From positions 124,001-188,000 of the forward strand of contig CAOLHI010000625.1 in NCBI GenBank assembly GCA_948474755.1: a stretch of DNA of 64,000 nt, given 5' to 3'. The position numbers and the translations under genes were made by a program. The notes beneath the pieces were generated by a model that saw only the letters and a program-made list of their open reading frames with translations, had not been told where the DNA came from and did no database searches. Shown here one piece after another: positions 37,883 to 50,704 of the stretch (the stretch's first letter is position 1; every line of letters starts with the position of its first letter). Source of the stretch: Ctenosaura bakeri. Lineage: Eukaryota > Chordata > Lepidosauria > Squamata > Iguanidae.

Positions 37883-40639
37883 ATGCTCTTGTTAAGAGGC
37901 ATTTATATACATCACTAGTAAATCAGAATTACCAAAACATCCTTATTGTACTTTAGCTAACTGCAGTGTTTAGAGAATAAGACAAACTGTTCTACTTTGT
38001 AGGAGAGAGATTTAGAGACAAGGCTAGATTATTTAAAATTTAGGAATCCACTCACTGCTCAGATCAGCTACCCCACTGCATGAATAAACAATTTTCCTGG
38101 AAAATAGGTCCAAATGACTTGTCAGGTAGAGACCAGTTGCCAAAAGCAGGGTAGATGTATAATGGAGGGTTTCATTGTAGCCATATTGGCTGCTGTGCCC
38201 TAATTGTTGGTATCTTTTATCTACAACTGTATTATCTGATGAATCTGTAGTGGCTTATGAATTCTTCAAAAACTAGTATTATCCATACCGTATTTGGTGT
38301 ACTTCATATTGGTTTCAGTTCTTGTAAGTATAAACCATAACCATGTTATAAACCAAAATTTGTCAGGACTTGTTCACAGTTGTCGGTTCATGCTGTTTTT
38401 ACCAATGAACCTGCCCTACTTTAGAAGATGCTTAAATCAGGATGCAGGCAGCAGCCAGAAATGGACACGAAGAACAGGACCAGTTGTCAGGTTAATGTGT
38501 CTATTTGGAGACTCTGGCTCAAAACCTGCAGGTTTAGCAAGGAAAGCTGTATTTTTTTAGCGAGTTATTTGTTCTAGCAGTGTATGCTAATAAGCCTCTC
38601 CCAAACCTATCTTCATCCTTGTGAAATCCTTCTGTTCTTTCTTCTTGGAGGAGTTCACCAAAAAGCATGTATTACTGTGACTTAAGACAGTGTAGTCAGC
38701 TGTTGGCAGCCTGTCTGAAGTTTTTTTGATTAGTTGAGAAAAGAAGTCACAAGAATCTATACCTGAAGCCTGCCTTCAGCTTATTAGAAGGGATGGGTGA
38801 AAAGAAAATTGAATGATCTAAGAGGTGTGCATAAATACGTTGATTTCAGGGGCAGACATGATGCTTTTATGTATACATGTTCATCGTAATTCTGTGCTGC
38901 TTATGATAGGATATTAACATGATGGGCTTTATTGTACTAATTGTACAGTGGTTACTATAGTTAATGTATTAACTGATCCCTGAAATGGCTTCTGTTGTCC
39001 TTTGGATGCTCATTTTGGGAAGTGGCATGCTCTTTTTCTCCTTTCTTCTTCATTCTATTCGTAGAGCAGCTGGCCATTAAAACAAATGCTTTAAGTGTTT
39101 GAAAAATGAAATGGATAAGAAGATAAACATACATTTGTTGACATGGATCACCAGACTTCTTGGACTGGAATATAGATAAACACATGATAGGGTTGGGCTG
39201 TTTTCTTTACCAGTTATTTCTTGCTCCTTTTTTTTTATGCCTTGTAATCAGCAGCCAGAAGGTGGTGCTGTATCATCATCTTTCATGTGGGAAGGGAAAA
39301 GCTGAAGTGTGTGAACTGGGTGGGCTTATTTTTAAGATACTAAAATTGGAAGTGAGAAGTAGCGATCTTTTGCACCAGAATCTTTGTCCTACTTTTTATC
39401 CTGCCATGGGGCCAATAGATCCTTTGTTGTGAGAAAAAAACAGCCAGTTATTTTAAAATAATAAGATAATAAAAATACAAAGTTCAGCACAACACACCAG
39501 TTCTTTTGCTACAGACTGGTTCTTAATAGCAGCATGAAAAATCACTATTTTTTTCCCCCTCAGGCACAGTAAAATTGAGATTTGATCAGTATCTGAATTC
39601 TGAGAAATAAAGCTATTGGGATTTGATTAGAAAGTGCTAGATTTGTACCTCGGTCATGTGGAGATAACAGTTTCTGTCTCTACCATGAACTCCTTGTTGC
39701 ATTTGGCCAATCATATTTTGGCTTAGTCAGCTGAGATGTGAACAAGCCCTATGCTGATGTCCTCTTCTCTTCTTGGCATGTCAAAATTACACCTAAATTA
39801 CACCTAAAGCCCATGACTCACTGTAGTCTTTTACCATTTGTGTCTGAGCTTGAAACTGATGGCTACCAGATTTGGAATAAGCCAGCATTTTAAACCATGT
39901 TTTGAAGTTGGTTTAAGATTCTAGCTAGTGGCAAAAGTGTTACTGTGTTTCATGTTTGGATGCAAATGTTGCAGTGAAGTAATTGAAGAGTAATTGGCTT
40001 ACTATAATGTGCAAAGGAAGAAAGGGGTGACATGAACATGGAGTGTGCTGGCAAAATCCTTGTGCATATCTTGGCAAATCTAATAATCTAAATTGGATCG
40101 CTGTGCAGTTTTGGGTAAGTAATAGTCCACTTTCAACATGTGTTATTTGAAGAAGCTCAAATGTTTCTAAAGCAAATTAAAATGCTGTATAAATGATAAA
40201 TAATAGCTGTAAGTATATAAGTCACTGAGAAAAAAGTTGCTGTCCCACTGTGTGTAAAATGAGAAGATGTAGACCACAGAAGGAGTGGCAAGTCTATTGC
40301 AATAAATAAATGGTTAAACTTGTCTATTTAGAAGATGTGTGTTTTATCTGCATAATATTCTCAAAGTGGGAACTATAAGACAAAGTCTGCAAAAATATGC
40401 ACAACCCAGAACCTTAGTCCCCTTCCTGATGGATCATTCCTGAGTGTACTTCTCTTTGATTCTAGTGTTCCTGAGTAAGTGCCAGTGTTTCTTCAATGAG
40501 GGACGAGAAGTCCTGCAGCAGTTGTTGCTTCTTCACTGGCAGATGGAGGGGACCAGATTTGTCTTACGTTGATGTTCTTTGGCTGTGGGAGCAGGCTCCC
40601 ACTGGCTGTTAAAACAATTCTGGACATGTAGAAGTTAGG
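37883..40639. other. Intergenic DNA, no gene seen
   Basis: AT-rich, with no recognised exon or full repeat. AATAAA motifs near 39604 and 40303 are not tied to a transcript. Confidence 0.5.
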
Positions 40640-41075
40640 CTTATAGACTCATAGAGTGGGAAGAGACTACAAGGGCCATCAAGTCCAACCCCCTGCCATG
40701 CAGGAATATACCATCAAAGCATTCTCAATGGATGGCCATACAACTTCTGTTTAAAAACCTCTAAAGCAGGAGACTCTGCCACACTCTGAGGCAGCATATT
40801 TCACTGTCAAATTGCTTTTACCATCAGGAAATTCTTCGTCATGTTTAGATGGAATCTCTTTTTCTGAAATTTGAAGCCGTTGCTCCCTGTCCTAGTCTCT
40901 GGAGCAGCAGAAAACAGGCTTGCTCCATATGGCATCCCTTCAAATATTTAAACATAGCAATTGTGTCCCCTCTTAATCTTCTCCAGGCTAAACAGACCCA
41001 GCTCCCTAAGCTGCTTCTCATAGGACATGGTTTCCAGGCCTTCTACTCTTCTGGTCACCTTCCTCTGTTGCTCAT
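40640..41075 (-). mobile_element. CR1 LINE 3' fragment
   Basis: In + orientation it begins at the CR1 3' terminus (GACTCATAGAGTGGGAAGAG, then GGGCCATCAAGTCCAACCCC) and continues through the conserved end of ORF2 read in reverse (TTGTGTCCCCTCTTAATCTT, CTCCAGGCTAAACAGACCCA). It is 5'-truncated. The family end with ATTCTATGA-type repeats is recognisable. Confidence 0.88.
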
Positions 41076-41814
41076 AAGTTGCTCATATTCAAATGGAAAC
41101 CTGGGCAAGTGGTTGAATCATACTGCTAATTGGGTGTGTTACTTGGCACTTATGCCAGGCAGTCTTTGTTAGGATCCTTTGCACTACTGTGGAGCATTGT
41201 GGGAAATAAGGGGTTTCTGTTATACCATTCCAAAACAATTTTGGTATTTGATTACCGGGGGTGGAGGGGGCAGTTGAGAAGGATCTCATAAGGCTGTGTT
41301 TCTGCTTGAACTGAATTCCTTCACTTATGAATCTGGTTTTTATTTTGTGAGGGTGGTTTCTGTTTTTTACTCTATGAAAAAATTGCAAGCAAGCAACCAA
41401 GATTTCATAAACATAGGTCTTAGCAAACTGACTGTTTTTGGTCTGATGCTTTTAATTAGGATCTTCATGTACTTTTGTTGAGTGATTCAAGAATACTTAG
41501 TTTATTGAGGGTAGAAAGGGGATAATATGACTCTTCTTCCACTGCTCCTGTTCTGTGTGTCGGACAGTAATCTTGATTCTGATTTTAATGCCCTACAGCA
41601 GTCATTTGTGTCAGGTGGTCACCTGTGGTTTAAACTGGAGTCATTTGTTTGAAGAAGAGCAGAAAGACGTGTAAGAACTGTGGTCAAGATATCTATCCCA
41701 TGCTATATTCTTACCCCAGGCATTCTTAAAACTATTGGAGTGACTCCCCTGGTATGTACTTTGAGACCTGTTTTTCCATTAGTTTAGTCAAAATGGACAA
41801 AATATCTCTCTCCT

Positions 41815-41920
41815 GATGTTGTTGGACTGCAAATACCAGAAGTCTTTGTGTGGTCATTGTGGAGCATTCTAGGAATTGCAGCTGAACACCATCTGGAGGG
41901 CTGTACTTTGCCTACCCCAG
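41815..41920. repeat. hAT-like dispersed element fragment
   Basis: GATGTTGTTGGACTGCAAAT, then GGAATTGCAGCTGAACACCA and TCTGGAGGGCTGTACTTTGC: same family as 62210-62344. Confidence 0.5.
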
Positions 41921-42058
41921 GTTATGCAGGGCTTAATCCCATATGCTTGGGTGAAAGACCTCAGCTAAAGGATACTTTATTAGCTCCAATGAAATTGGGA
42001 AAAAAAAAGCCACACCTCCTCATAACCCAATTTTCACTACTTCCTGGACTGGGAATGT

Positions 42059-42116
42059 TGTTCTTAAGAGAATTACAATTATTCTTAAGAGAATTACAAT
42101 TAAGAGAATTACAACT
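42059..42116. repeat. Short tandem duplication, 20-21-base unit
   Basis: The unit TTCTTAAGAGAATTACAATT occurs twice in a row, followed by a partial third (TTAAGAGAATTACAA). No other feature is associated. Confidence 0.85.
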
Positions 42117-42119
42117 AGC

Positions 42120-44489
42120 CACCCTCTCACCTGCTGAATTGGTTGGCATGATGCTAGTGGGCATGCCTGTGGGAGGAGGACAAAATATGATCCAGTACTT
42201 TTACATAACTTGTCATCACTAGGTCTCCCTTTATTACAATTTAATCTCCCAATGTCAAAGTCATGTTTCTTAGACACAATCTCAAAGGGAGTTAACCCAA
42301 TCTTTTCTTTAGACATCCAATTTCAAACAGCAACAGGAAAAAAAAAGGAACAAACATTTAGAGACAGCTGAGCTCTCTTGGCAGAGCAGACAGCAGAACA
42401 GAACAGCAATTCTTTTTGAGTGTACACATACTGAAGGCCTTACATTTGCACACACCACAAATGAAAGAGAAAATACACATATACTTTCACACACATACAC
42501 ATACACTCACAAGTTTCAGGTGCCTGTTCCTCCAATCATTCTCTCTCTCTCATCTCCCTTTCTGACAGGTTCTATATTAGGGGCTTAGTTCTCCAACTTG
42601 CATTTTCAGTTTATTTAGGGTATCTGATGAGTTACGAGTAGAAAAATACACTCAACTACCTTTGCCCTCCAACAGGGTCTTTGCTCTCATCACCTCGCTA
42701 GACCTCGTCTGAAAAGGTTTGTCTCTAATTTGCGTATTCTTCCAGTCCAGTCTCTGTTGGAGGCTGGAGGGAGGAATGACATATATTCTCCACCTGCGTT
42801 ATCCCTGCAGCAGAGAGGAGAAGCCAAACCTTGACCTGTCAAGGGAAGCAACATCTTCCCATAATTTTCAAAAGCTTGAACCATTCCTTCTACTTCATTA
42901 GTGTTAGTGGATGCTCTCAGTGGCCACTCCGAAGAACATGAACTGCTGAGTCTGAGAAAGGGTGGAGGATTTAGGAGTCAGCATTGCAAAAGCGTGGTCA
43001 AAATAAAATTTGCAAAAGAAAGCTTCCAATAAGTTGGCTTTGTCTTCATCTCAGGCTGCTTTTAATCTCTCTGTACAACTGAGCAAGCATAACACATTGG
43101 CCATTTTTTTCTTTGTTTTCTGAAACTGCAGCATACCCAGGCACACACTCTCACATAAAGGGATCATACAACCTTTTCTCATAGTAGGTTGCACTAGGAA
43201 TTTCCACTCATTCCAAAATCTACACGTAAGACCCAAGGGGCTATCATCAGGAATGGCAAATCTTCCTACTCAGAGGTTCTCCAACTATCACTTACTCCTT
43301 CCCAACAGTCAGCCTCCTCTCCTCAAATTAAAGCGGAAGGGCTAAACTCACCCTGTTGCGTGCTGTGGTGCGTTCAAATGAGGCAACAGCTGGAGGCCTG
43401 GAAGGGTACCATGGAAAAAAATTGGCAGAAACACCAATTGTCAAGGTGGATACATAAAACACACCTCATCATATCCTCAGGTAGACACAGAGCTGACCAC
43501 CAAACACAAGGTAGGGAAGTAGAAAAGAGAAGAAAGACAGACACACACACTCTTAACTTTGGCCAAAGGATCCATCCAAATAAAGAAGGATGATTTATTC
43601 TTTTAGGTTTCCCTTCTTTTACCATTTTTATGTTTATATTAAAGAATGCTTACACAGAAGAAAAGATTAATGCACCAGCATTAGCAGAGTCACAGCTTGT
43701 ACATGTTACCTTTTATCTGACCCTTAGCTTCCTGAGTCTGCATGACCCTGGGTCATCCCTGAAGACATCTCTGCTGTTTCAAGAGTCCTTTGCCTGTACA
43801 TACTGATCATAGACATGTACTAGGCAGAACAAACAATTCTAAAGCAAGGTTGTTTGATGAGCCCTGAGTGTCTAAAATTAATATCACAGTTAATGATTAT
43901 CAAATATTAATTCTATAGCAAGTTACAGAGCACCAAATTTCAAGCTAACGACAAGGTTTAGGTGCAAGTCAAATTGCTTGTCCCAAATAGAGTGGACCCA
44001 CTGAGTCAATAGGATTACAACAGGTGTAACTAGTTAGGGCCAGTATTTGGACTTAAGCCATTATATGGACCTGATCTAATGCATTCTCTCATTACCTTTC
44101 TGACTTTTTCCTCAGTTTTACAAAGTTTCTCACCCTTTTGAGAAAGTGGAGGTCAAATTTCCTTTGTTCTTTAGTTTGTTTTGATATTCTTAAACTAGAG
44201 ATCCATTGTCTGAAGGCAAAGGAGCCTGTTTAAATCATTTATCATTTATTTTCCACTGCAGCTTTATCCTGGCCGCTGACACTTTGCAGAATTGCCTGAG
44301 GGCAGCTGAAAAACTCACTCAGCTTGTGACAGAGGCAGGTCTTTCTTCAATGAATAGTTTTTGGCTGCAGTGGGGTAAAATATTTGGCTAGCACCTCCTT
44401 TAGTTCTGTTTACTCTGCTGTTTTGAAACAAAACCAAAGGATCGAGGTAGGTGCAGCTAGGATCTCTATGCTGTTTAAATAAAAACATG
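42120..44489. other. Intergenic DNA, no gene seen
   Basis: Contains a CA-rich low-complexity patch around 42420-42510 and a short (CA)n near 43540. No coding exon recognised. Confidence 0.5.
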
Positions 44490-44685
44490 AAAAGATATGA
44501 GGGAATCCAGTAGCAATCCAGTTGAGACTAACTGAGGAAATGAAGTTTTTAGCATAAGCTTCTGTGGACTCCAGTCCACAGCATCATCAGTTGGCATCTG
44601 ATTAAGCAGACGAAAGTCCATGAAAGCTCATGCTAGAAACATCTTTTTCTTGTTCTCAAAGGTGCTACAGGATTTTCTTATATCT
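44490..44685. repeat. Dispersed foldback repeat (CAGTCCAC / GAAAGCTCATGC type)
   Basis: Contains GTGGACTCCAGTCCACAGC and TCCATGAAAGCTCATGCTAG, with outer segments AGTTGAGACTAACTGAGG and CTCAAAGGTGCTACAGGA. This pattern recurs widely in reptile genomes; the class is uncertain. Confidence 0.5.
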
Positions 44686-44917
44686 TTTCATACTGAAACA
44701 AACACATCTGTATTCGGATGCTAAATAAAAACAAATGAAGAAACAAATAAGTAAATAGAAGAAGCTTCTGATTGGTGTCTGTCCTAAAATGCTCTTTGTC
44801 AGTTCCTCCAAACTTAAGAACATGAAGAAATCCCCACTTGGCACCTTTTGCAACCATGGCAATACAGCTGAGAAAGTGAGGTGGTACTCTGCCCAGCCCT
44901 ATCTCAATTAATTTAGG

Positions 44918-45000
44918 GTTCAATCCTATACCCACTTATTTGAAAGCAAGTCCCATTGAACTCTGTTGAGCTTACTCATGAGTAAATATGATTATGAGAT
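44918..45000 (+). repeat. Dispersed repeat containing AAGTCCCATTGAACTC
   Basis: AATCCTATACCCACTTATTT, then AAGTCCCATTGAACTCTG. A second copy is at 57138-57195 in the same orientation; a widespread amniote repeat type, class not assigned. Confidence 0.55.
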
Positions 45001-48000
45001 GATACTGTCATATGAATCAGCAGGTAAACTTATTAAAAAACAAACAAACCTGCATGTTACAATGGCCATTGGAAGAGGCATCTAATCATCCTTTCCTGGA
45101 TAAAGAGGAATGCCTCTTTGAAGGAGATGTCTTCTGTGATACATTGGCTTGAAATCTGTTGATACACTATGCCGATTGCCATACTTTCTCCCATGGTGGG
45201 CAAGGAAAGGCAGACAAAATCTGTTGGGCCCAGCCATAGTTTTCCAATGCCTGCCTTCCTTCATAGTCACTATGCACATGGTTTAAATTCCTGCTGTCAC
45301 TGTCTATGGCAGCAGAGTTACACTGGTGTAGTGCACCAACAACATTCTGATAATTGTATGAGCACCTGTGAATACACTACCTGCTTTAGATCCATTGCTT
45401 TTACTAATATGCAAATGTGACTGATCAACTAAAATGTGTATGTGTTGACCAAAGAAATCTGTGTCTAGTGACAAGCCTACCCATAACTCAGTATGCCATA
45501 TTCACACTTCTCTCTTCTATTTTTACTACTCTAAACATTGGCCAATTAATAAATGTTGCAGTTAGAATAATGCAGAGCGCTGTCTAATCTGTATAATGCA
45601 TTCAAATGGTGAGAACTGGAGTTTGTGGAATTTAAAATTCATCTAAGTCCAGTGTTCAATAGTGCTCCTGGGTGTTAATGCCCATTTTTTAATCATTTCC
45701 TCAGATACTGTTCCTGCTGAGCTCGAACTCCGAAGACAAATTACTATATATTTCAAAAGCAAGTCTGGGAAATATCAGGGCTTTGCCCAATAGGGTTTTT
45801 CTTTTTTTGACACTAATGAAAGTATATAGTGTTTGGGGGCAAGTTGAAAGGATGTAAAGGCTCTGCTCATTTCTCAAACTCTGCTTACATTTTGCCAAAG
45901 GGTGTAAATCATATGCCTTTCCAATCTGCATTTTAGTGAAACAACTACTATGCTTATGAATTCAGTCTTAAGAAACAAGATAAAAATTTGTTTCACTGAG
46001 GACTGTGTGCATACTTTCATTCTGTGAGGGGCAGTTTTTTGTATATGATATTAGCTATGAAAATCGTAGTGTGTTACAACCACAACTTACAAAACCATGA
46101 TGGAAAACCAAGAGTATGATCAGTGTAACCACTTTCAGAGTTGTGAAAGTCTGCTGTAGTGCCTTCATTTCCCCCTTATTTATCGATAAGGGGCTTGATT
46201 TGCTGTGGAACATACTCATGCTACCTTGCAAACTTGACATAGTATTTTTATAACTCTCTTCCTGTTGCAAATGTTTTGACTGCCTCTTTTAAAAAAAAAA
46301 TCACTGTTGAGACCAGCAACCTCCCTATTGTTTCTCACTCTAATCCCATCTTTACATGTCTCATGGAATCTAGTTTCATGTTCTTTCCACTGACCCATAT
46401 ATATTCATCATTTTTTTCTTTCTTTTCTGTTTTTATTCTACTTCTCTCTTTCTGTTCCATAAATAGGGAAAAGAGTACAGTGCTGGGGCTAATGCTCATA
46501 AAGCAAGCCACATACAATTCAATATTTGGGGAGGACAGAAAACTGCAACCCTATTTTCTCTACTAGCCAAGTTGGAGAGGGCCAGAATCCTTCACCCCAA
46601 ATTTGACAACCAGTTGGACTTTTAAGCACCCACAAAATGAACCATTAAGTTTCATACTTCCAGCTTTATTGCTGTTAATAATCCTGCTAGGTCAAGAAGG
46701 ATGGTATATTTGCCAATGCATAATGAAGAAAAGTGAACATTGTGAATTTGGCACTGGTTGCACGTGAGTTGAAGGTGCTCTGGTACTTGGCTTCATATAG
46801 GTACCCTCACCACATTCCTTCTTGATTCACTTGTGCTGTATTGATAATATTGTTGCACACTGTGGGATAAAAGCAGCTTCTTTTTGAAATATGAGTTAAA
46901 ATGTATTATAGGCTTACCTTATACAACCCTAATAGAGCCTCCGGGGTGTGTGTGATCATTATCATAAGCATGTTCAGACCTGGCTAATGAAACGACTGCA
47001 GTGCCTTCATCTCTAGTTATTTACCGGCATGGGAGAAAGATTTGCTATAGGACAAGATTCCCATAGTGTACAAACTTAGAGGTTTTACACATGAACTCTC
47101 TACACAAGAGGTAAAGGACTAAAAATATGTTTGGATCGGTTTCACTATGAGTAAGTTTCTATAAGAGAACTACTGGACTAGCTTCCTCCAACTAGATGTC
47201 TTTTAGATGTGTTGGACTGCAGTTCCTATCAAATTAGGTTTCTAAAAAGGCTGCCATAAAGAGAAGGCACAGTTCTTCCCCAGTGGCTGGAGTGAGGACC
47301 ATGTTGTCATCCAGATGTTTCTGGAGTAACTCCCATTATCCATAACCATTGCCCATACCATGCTGGGTGGGGTTCCAACAATATTTGGAAGGCACAGATT
47401 CCCCACCTGTGTTAGTAGGATCTACTTGCCACAACGTTTTAGTGATGGTATTCATGTTGTGGTTTTCCTGCTCTGACCAAGTGTTGCCATGACTGCTTGG
47501 AAGAATACTTTCTCCCTGAGAATGCTAACAAATATATGTTGCTCCATTACTGAATCAATAATATCTGGTGAACACACAAAAATATGAAGCATTGTAGTAT
47601 GGATTGTTTTAACTGTTATACATTCCCTTGCTGGCAAAGGAAAAGCTCCTTCCATAATGATCCAATAGAATACATTTCCATGATTATGTAAGCCCATCTA
47701 AGTTTGCATGCTGCAGAAGCTATCTGTAAAATAAAGGCTTATGTTCTCTGCACTCTAAAGTTAACCTTCATGAGCACAGAAATGAAAACAAGATTAATGC
47801 CATCCCAGCCAAGCAATCCAGTGCAGCAAGTCAATATTAAGTGATTATATTTGCATCACTGAGATCACCAGCTCCATGAAGACAGCAGTTGATGTCTTCC
47901 TTTAATGGATGAAGCGAATGCACAAATGACACTAAAAGCATAATTTTGCATGACTCTATATGTAGATTAACTGAAATAATGTTATTAGACAGGCTGTCTG

Positions 48001-48693
48001 CCGAATTGACTTTTCCTACATGATCACCCTGCTTAACAATTTATGGCCATGACTCATTGGGGATTATAGCTGATTGTTTGTCCTGCACACTACACAGCTT
48101 AAATCTTCTGATGGAACTTTTATTTTTTGCACACAAGGCTTACTTTTTTTTTCCATTGGGGACTCTTCTTTTTTGTGGTCCAATGCTCATTTTTAGGGGA
48201 TGGGGAGTGTTTTAAAACAAAATGGATCCCCTGTTCTGTGTCCTGCATTTCTGATTTATAGCACTGCAAGAAAGCACATTAGTAAACAAAAGGAGAAATG
48301 AAAGTATCAAATGCAATATGAAATATTCCTCTACTGCTGAAAAATGAGTCTTGCACTACTTCTTGAGAAAAAAAAAACATCTAATTTCAGAGTTGGATAA
48401 TTCTCCAAGGAAAGGGGATAGTGATTATGCCTATGAAATATCTACCAAAAGCACCACATGATGTCCCTAGCCCGTGTCACACACTTGTCACATAGAATTG
48501 TTTAGAGGGTACTCTTGTCAAATGTAATAGCTACAAGTGTGGATGAATGGAAAAGGAGGCCTTCTCTTGAGGTATGCAATGCTGGAGCTGTTTGTATTGT
48601 ACACATTCATTCTGCATTCTGGGATGCCACTTGGCGATCATAACATTGCCAAGATTTTACCCAGGTGTGATTCTGGGCAGGTTGACACAATTA
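45001..48693. other. Intergenic DNA, mostly unassigned
   Basis: One hAT-like copy (47283-47412) is listed separately. The remainder shows no gene that I can support. Confidence 0.5.
47283..47412. repeat. hAT-like dispersed element
   Basis: CATCCAGATGTTTCTGGAGT, then GCTGGGTGGGGTTCCAACAA and AAGGCACAGATTCCCCACC: diverged copy of the family seen at 9054 and 62210. Confidence 0.5.
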
Positions 48694-49192
48694 CAGTAGC
48701 CCCTCCATATTTGCAAGGCTCCTGGATGCAGAACCCTTGCAAAAATGAAAAAAAACACAAATAATTCCCCCCACCCGAGATTCCCCTCCCATTCCTCTCC
48801 CAAGCTTCCACCCTCCCATTCCTTTGCCTCTGGCCCTGGCGCTGTCGGGGGGAAGACAACTTAAAAGGCTTACTGGTACTTTCCCCTCAGGCAGAGAAGA
48901 GAGGAGTTCTGGAGTTCTAATGACTTCCAGTGGCCCTCTTGAGAAAGGAGCATCTGACCAATCAGCAGCCAATACGCAGCAGAACGTGCAGCCACATGGC
49001 AGAGAGGCCACATCTTCAACTGTGGGAGAGGGTTTTGTTCACCCAAAAGGCAAAAAATCTATTTTAAACACAAGTCTGGGCTGAGGAATGCAAGGGATGG
49101 GAGGAGGAAAAGTGTGTGTGGGGGGGTAAGCATGTGCCTCACAAATAGTCAAATTCGCAAAGGTCAAACCCTCAAATGTAGAGGGACGACTG
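48694..49192. mobile_element. Pogo-like MITE with TA duplication
   Basis: CAGTAGCCCCTCCATATTTG at the left and ATGTAGAGGGACGACTG at the right, flanked by TA (48692-48693, 49193-49194). The 499-base interior has no transposase; similar in length and ends to 1649-2137. Confidence 0.78.
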
Positions 49193-50688
49193 TACTTACG
49201 TAAGTGTTCTGAACAGGAACGTTTTGAATAAGGTTCTGCAAAGGAAGCCTTAAGAGCTGGCCTGTGGTTCTGGGCCTCTGCTGACACTGCCATCTTTTCC
49301 CTCGAATGTTTGAACTGTATTTCCTTCCTCACCAAAACATACGGATGCAGAAACTGAAACTATTATTCAGGAAACGTATAGGTTTTGTTTCAGCTCCATA
49401 CTGAGATATTCAGTTCATAAGGGTCAGTGGTTATGAAAAAAAGGAGGCTTTGAGAAATGCAGAGCCACCCCTTTGCTCTCTTGGGCAAATAATAAGTGTC
49501 TGGTCTGTCTGGAAAAATTCTCATAGACTGGCTAGTTGCCCAGGCTGCCAGGTCTGTCAGCCGTCCTTAGGGAGATTAATGTCCACCAAGCTGTACTAGG
49601 TTCACTGGTTCTTAAACAAGCTCCCATTTGGCAGTGCCAGTGTTTTAACCTGCTCAAAAATGTGTTGGATTCCGGCACTAAAAATTCTTTGTCATTAAGC
49701 CGTGTTTATTTCTCCACATGATCCCCACAACTTTTACTTCTGCCTTGGGATTAGTTTCATTTCCTAGCTTGTTTGAAAACATGAAATCTCTTCCATTTTG
49801 CTGGCTCCAGACCCGTGCAAAACAGCTAATTCCCCAGTGTTTAAAAACGGTGATTTAGCTTCTCAAAATTCTTAAAACCCTACTTTTAAGCCTAACTGAC
49901 TTAAAATTACTTTGTGTATGAAATTCCTATTACTTGCTTTATGTTATTTAGAGAGTAGAATCCATTGCCTATGTGTTCTAAAATGGACTCCATGTTCCCT
50001 AATAATAAAACATGAGCTCTGGGACTAGTTCTAGGTTTCAGACCCATGTACATTCTTGGCAAAATGTGTCCATGCATTCAAGTCCCCCATTAATCTATAT
50101 CCCTCCCCATTCAGTACTACTCTGCCCAAAGGTTAAGGCTGTATTTCATTCATCTGTCTTACTTGTCCCTATCCCCTACTCCTTGTGTCTTTGGGAGCAA
50201 CATAGCATCAATTCTGTAAGCAGATTTATTTGGAATTCAATTGGAACAAAATGTGCAGTTGGAAAAAAATGTGCAGTTGGAAAACTGAAAACTCACAGCT
50301 GGAAAACTAAATACATTAGGCTTAAATGTAAAGAATAGTGTGTACACACAAATTAGTAGTGGTTTCAAATAAACAGCCCAGCTGTGCCCAGAGTGCACAA
50401 GTCTGCTTGCTATTTTGCTATGGCCATTGATCAGCCCTACTTGAGTGGTGCCCCCACACAGTTATATTGAAACACTTTCTTTTTGACCAAAATCTTCTAT
50501 TTTTTACCTGGATCTTCAAGCAGGTAATAACTGTATTCTTATCAATGTTGCATTCTTATAAATTGCTTCGTTCTTATAAATTCTTATACCTGGCTTTTGT
50601 GCCTTAAGCCTTTTAACCCTGTGTTCATTTTTTGCCACCATCGCAAACCAGCCTGCCTGGAGACCCACTTGGCATTAGTGAAAAACTT

Positions 50689-50704
50689 CACTTTAGGCCC
50701 TTTT
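50689..50704. repeat. L1 target-site duplication, left copy
   Basis: CACTTTAGGCCCTTTT; the right copy at 52513-52528 is CACTTTAGGCTCTTTT. Confidence 0.88.

Noticed and set aside
40849..41172. 107-codon + strand frame
   Set aside because: Antisense shadow of the minus-strand CR1 fragment.
41848..42222. 124-codon open frame on the + strand
   Set aside because: It runs through a hAT-like fragment and the 42059 tandem duplication; the repeated LREL pattern is a by-product of the DNA repeat.
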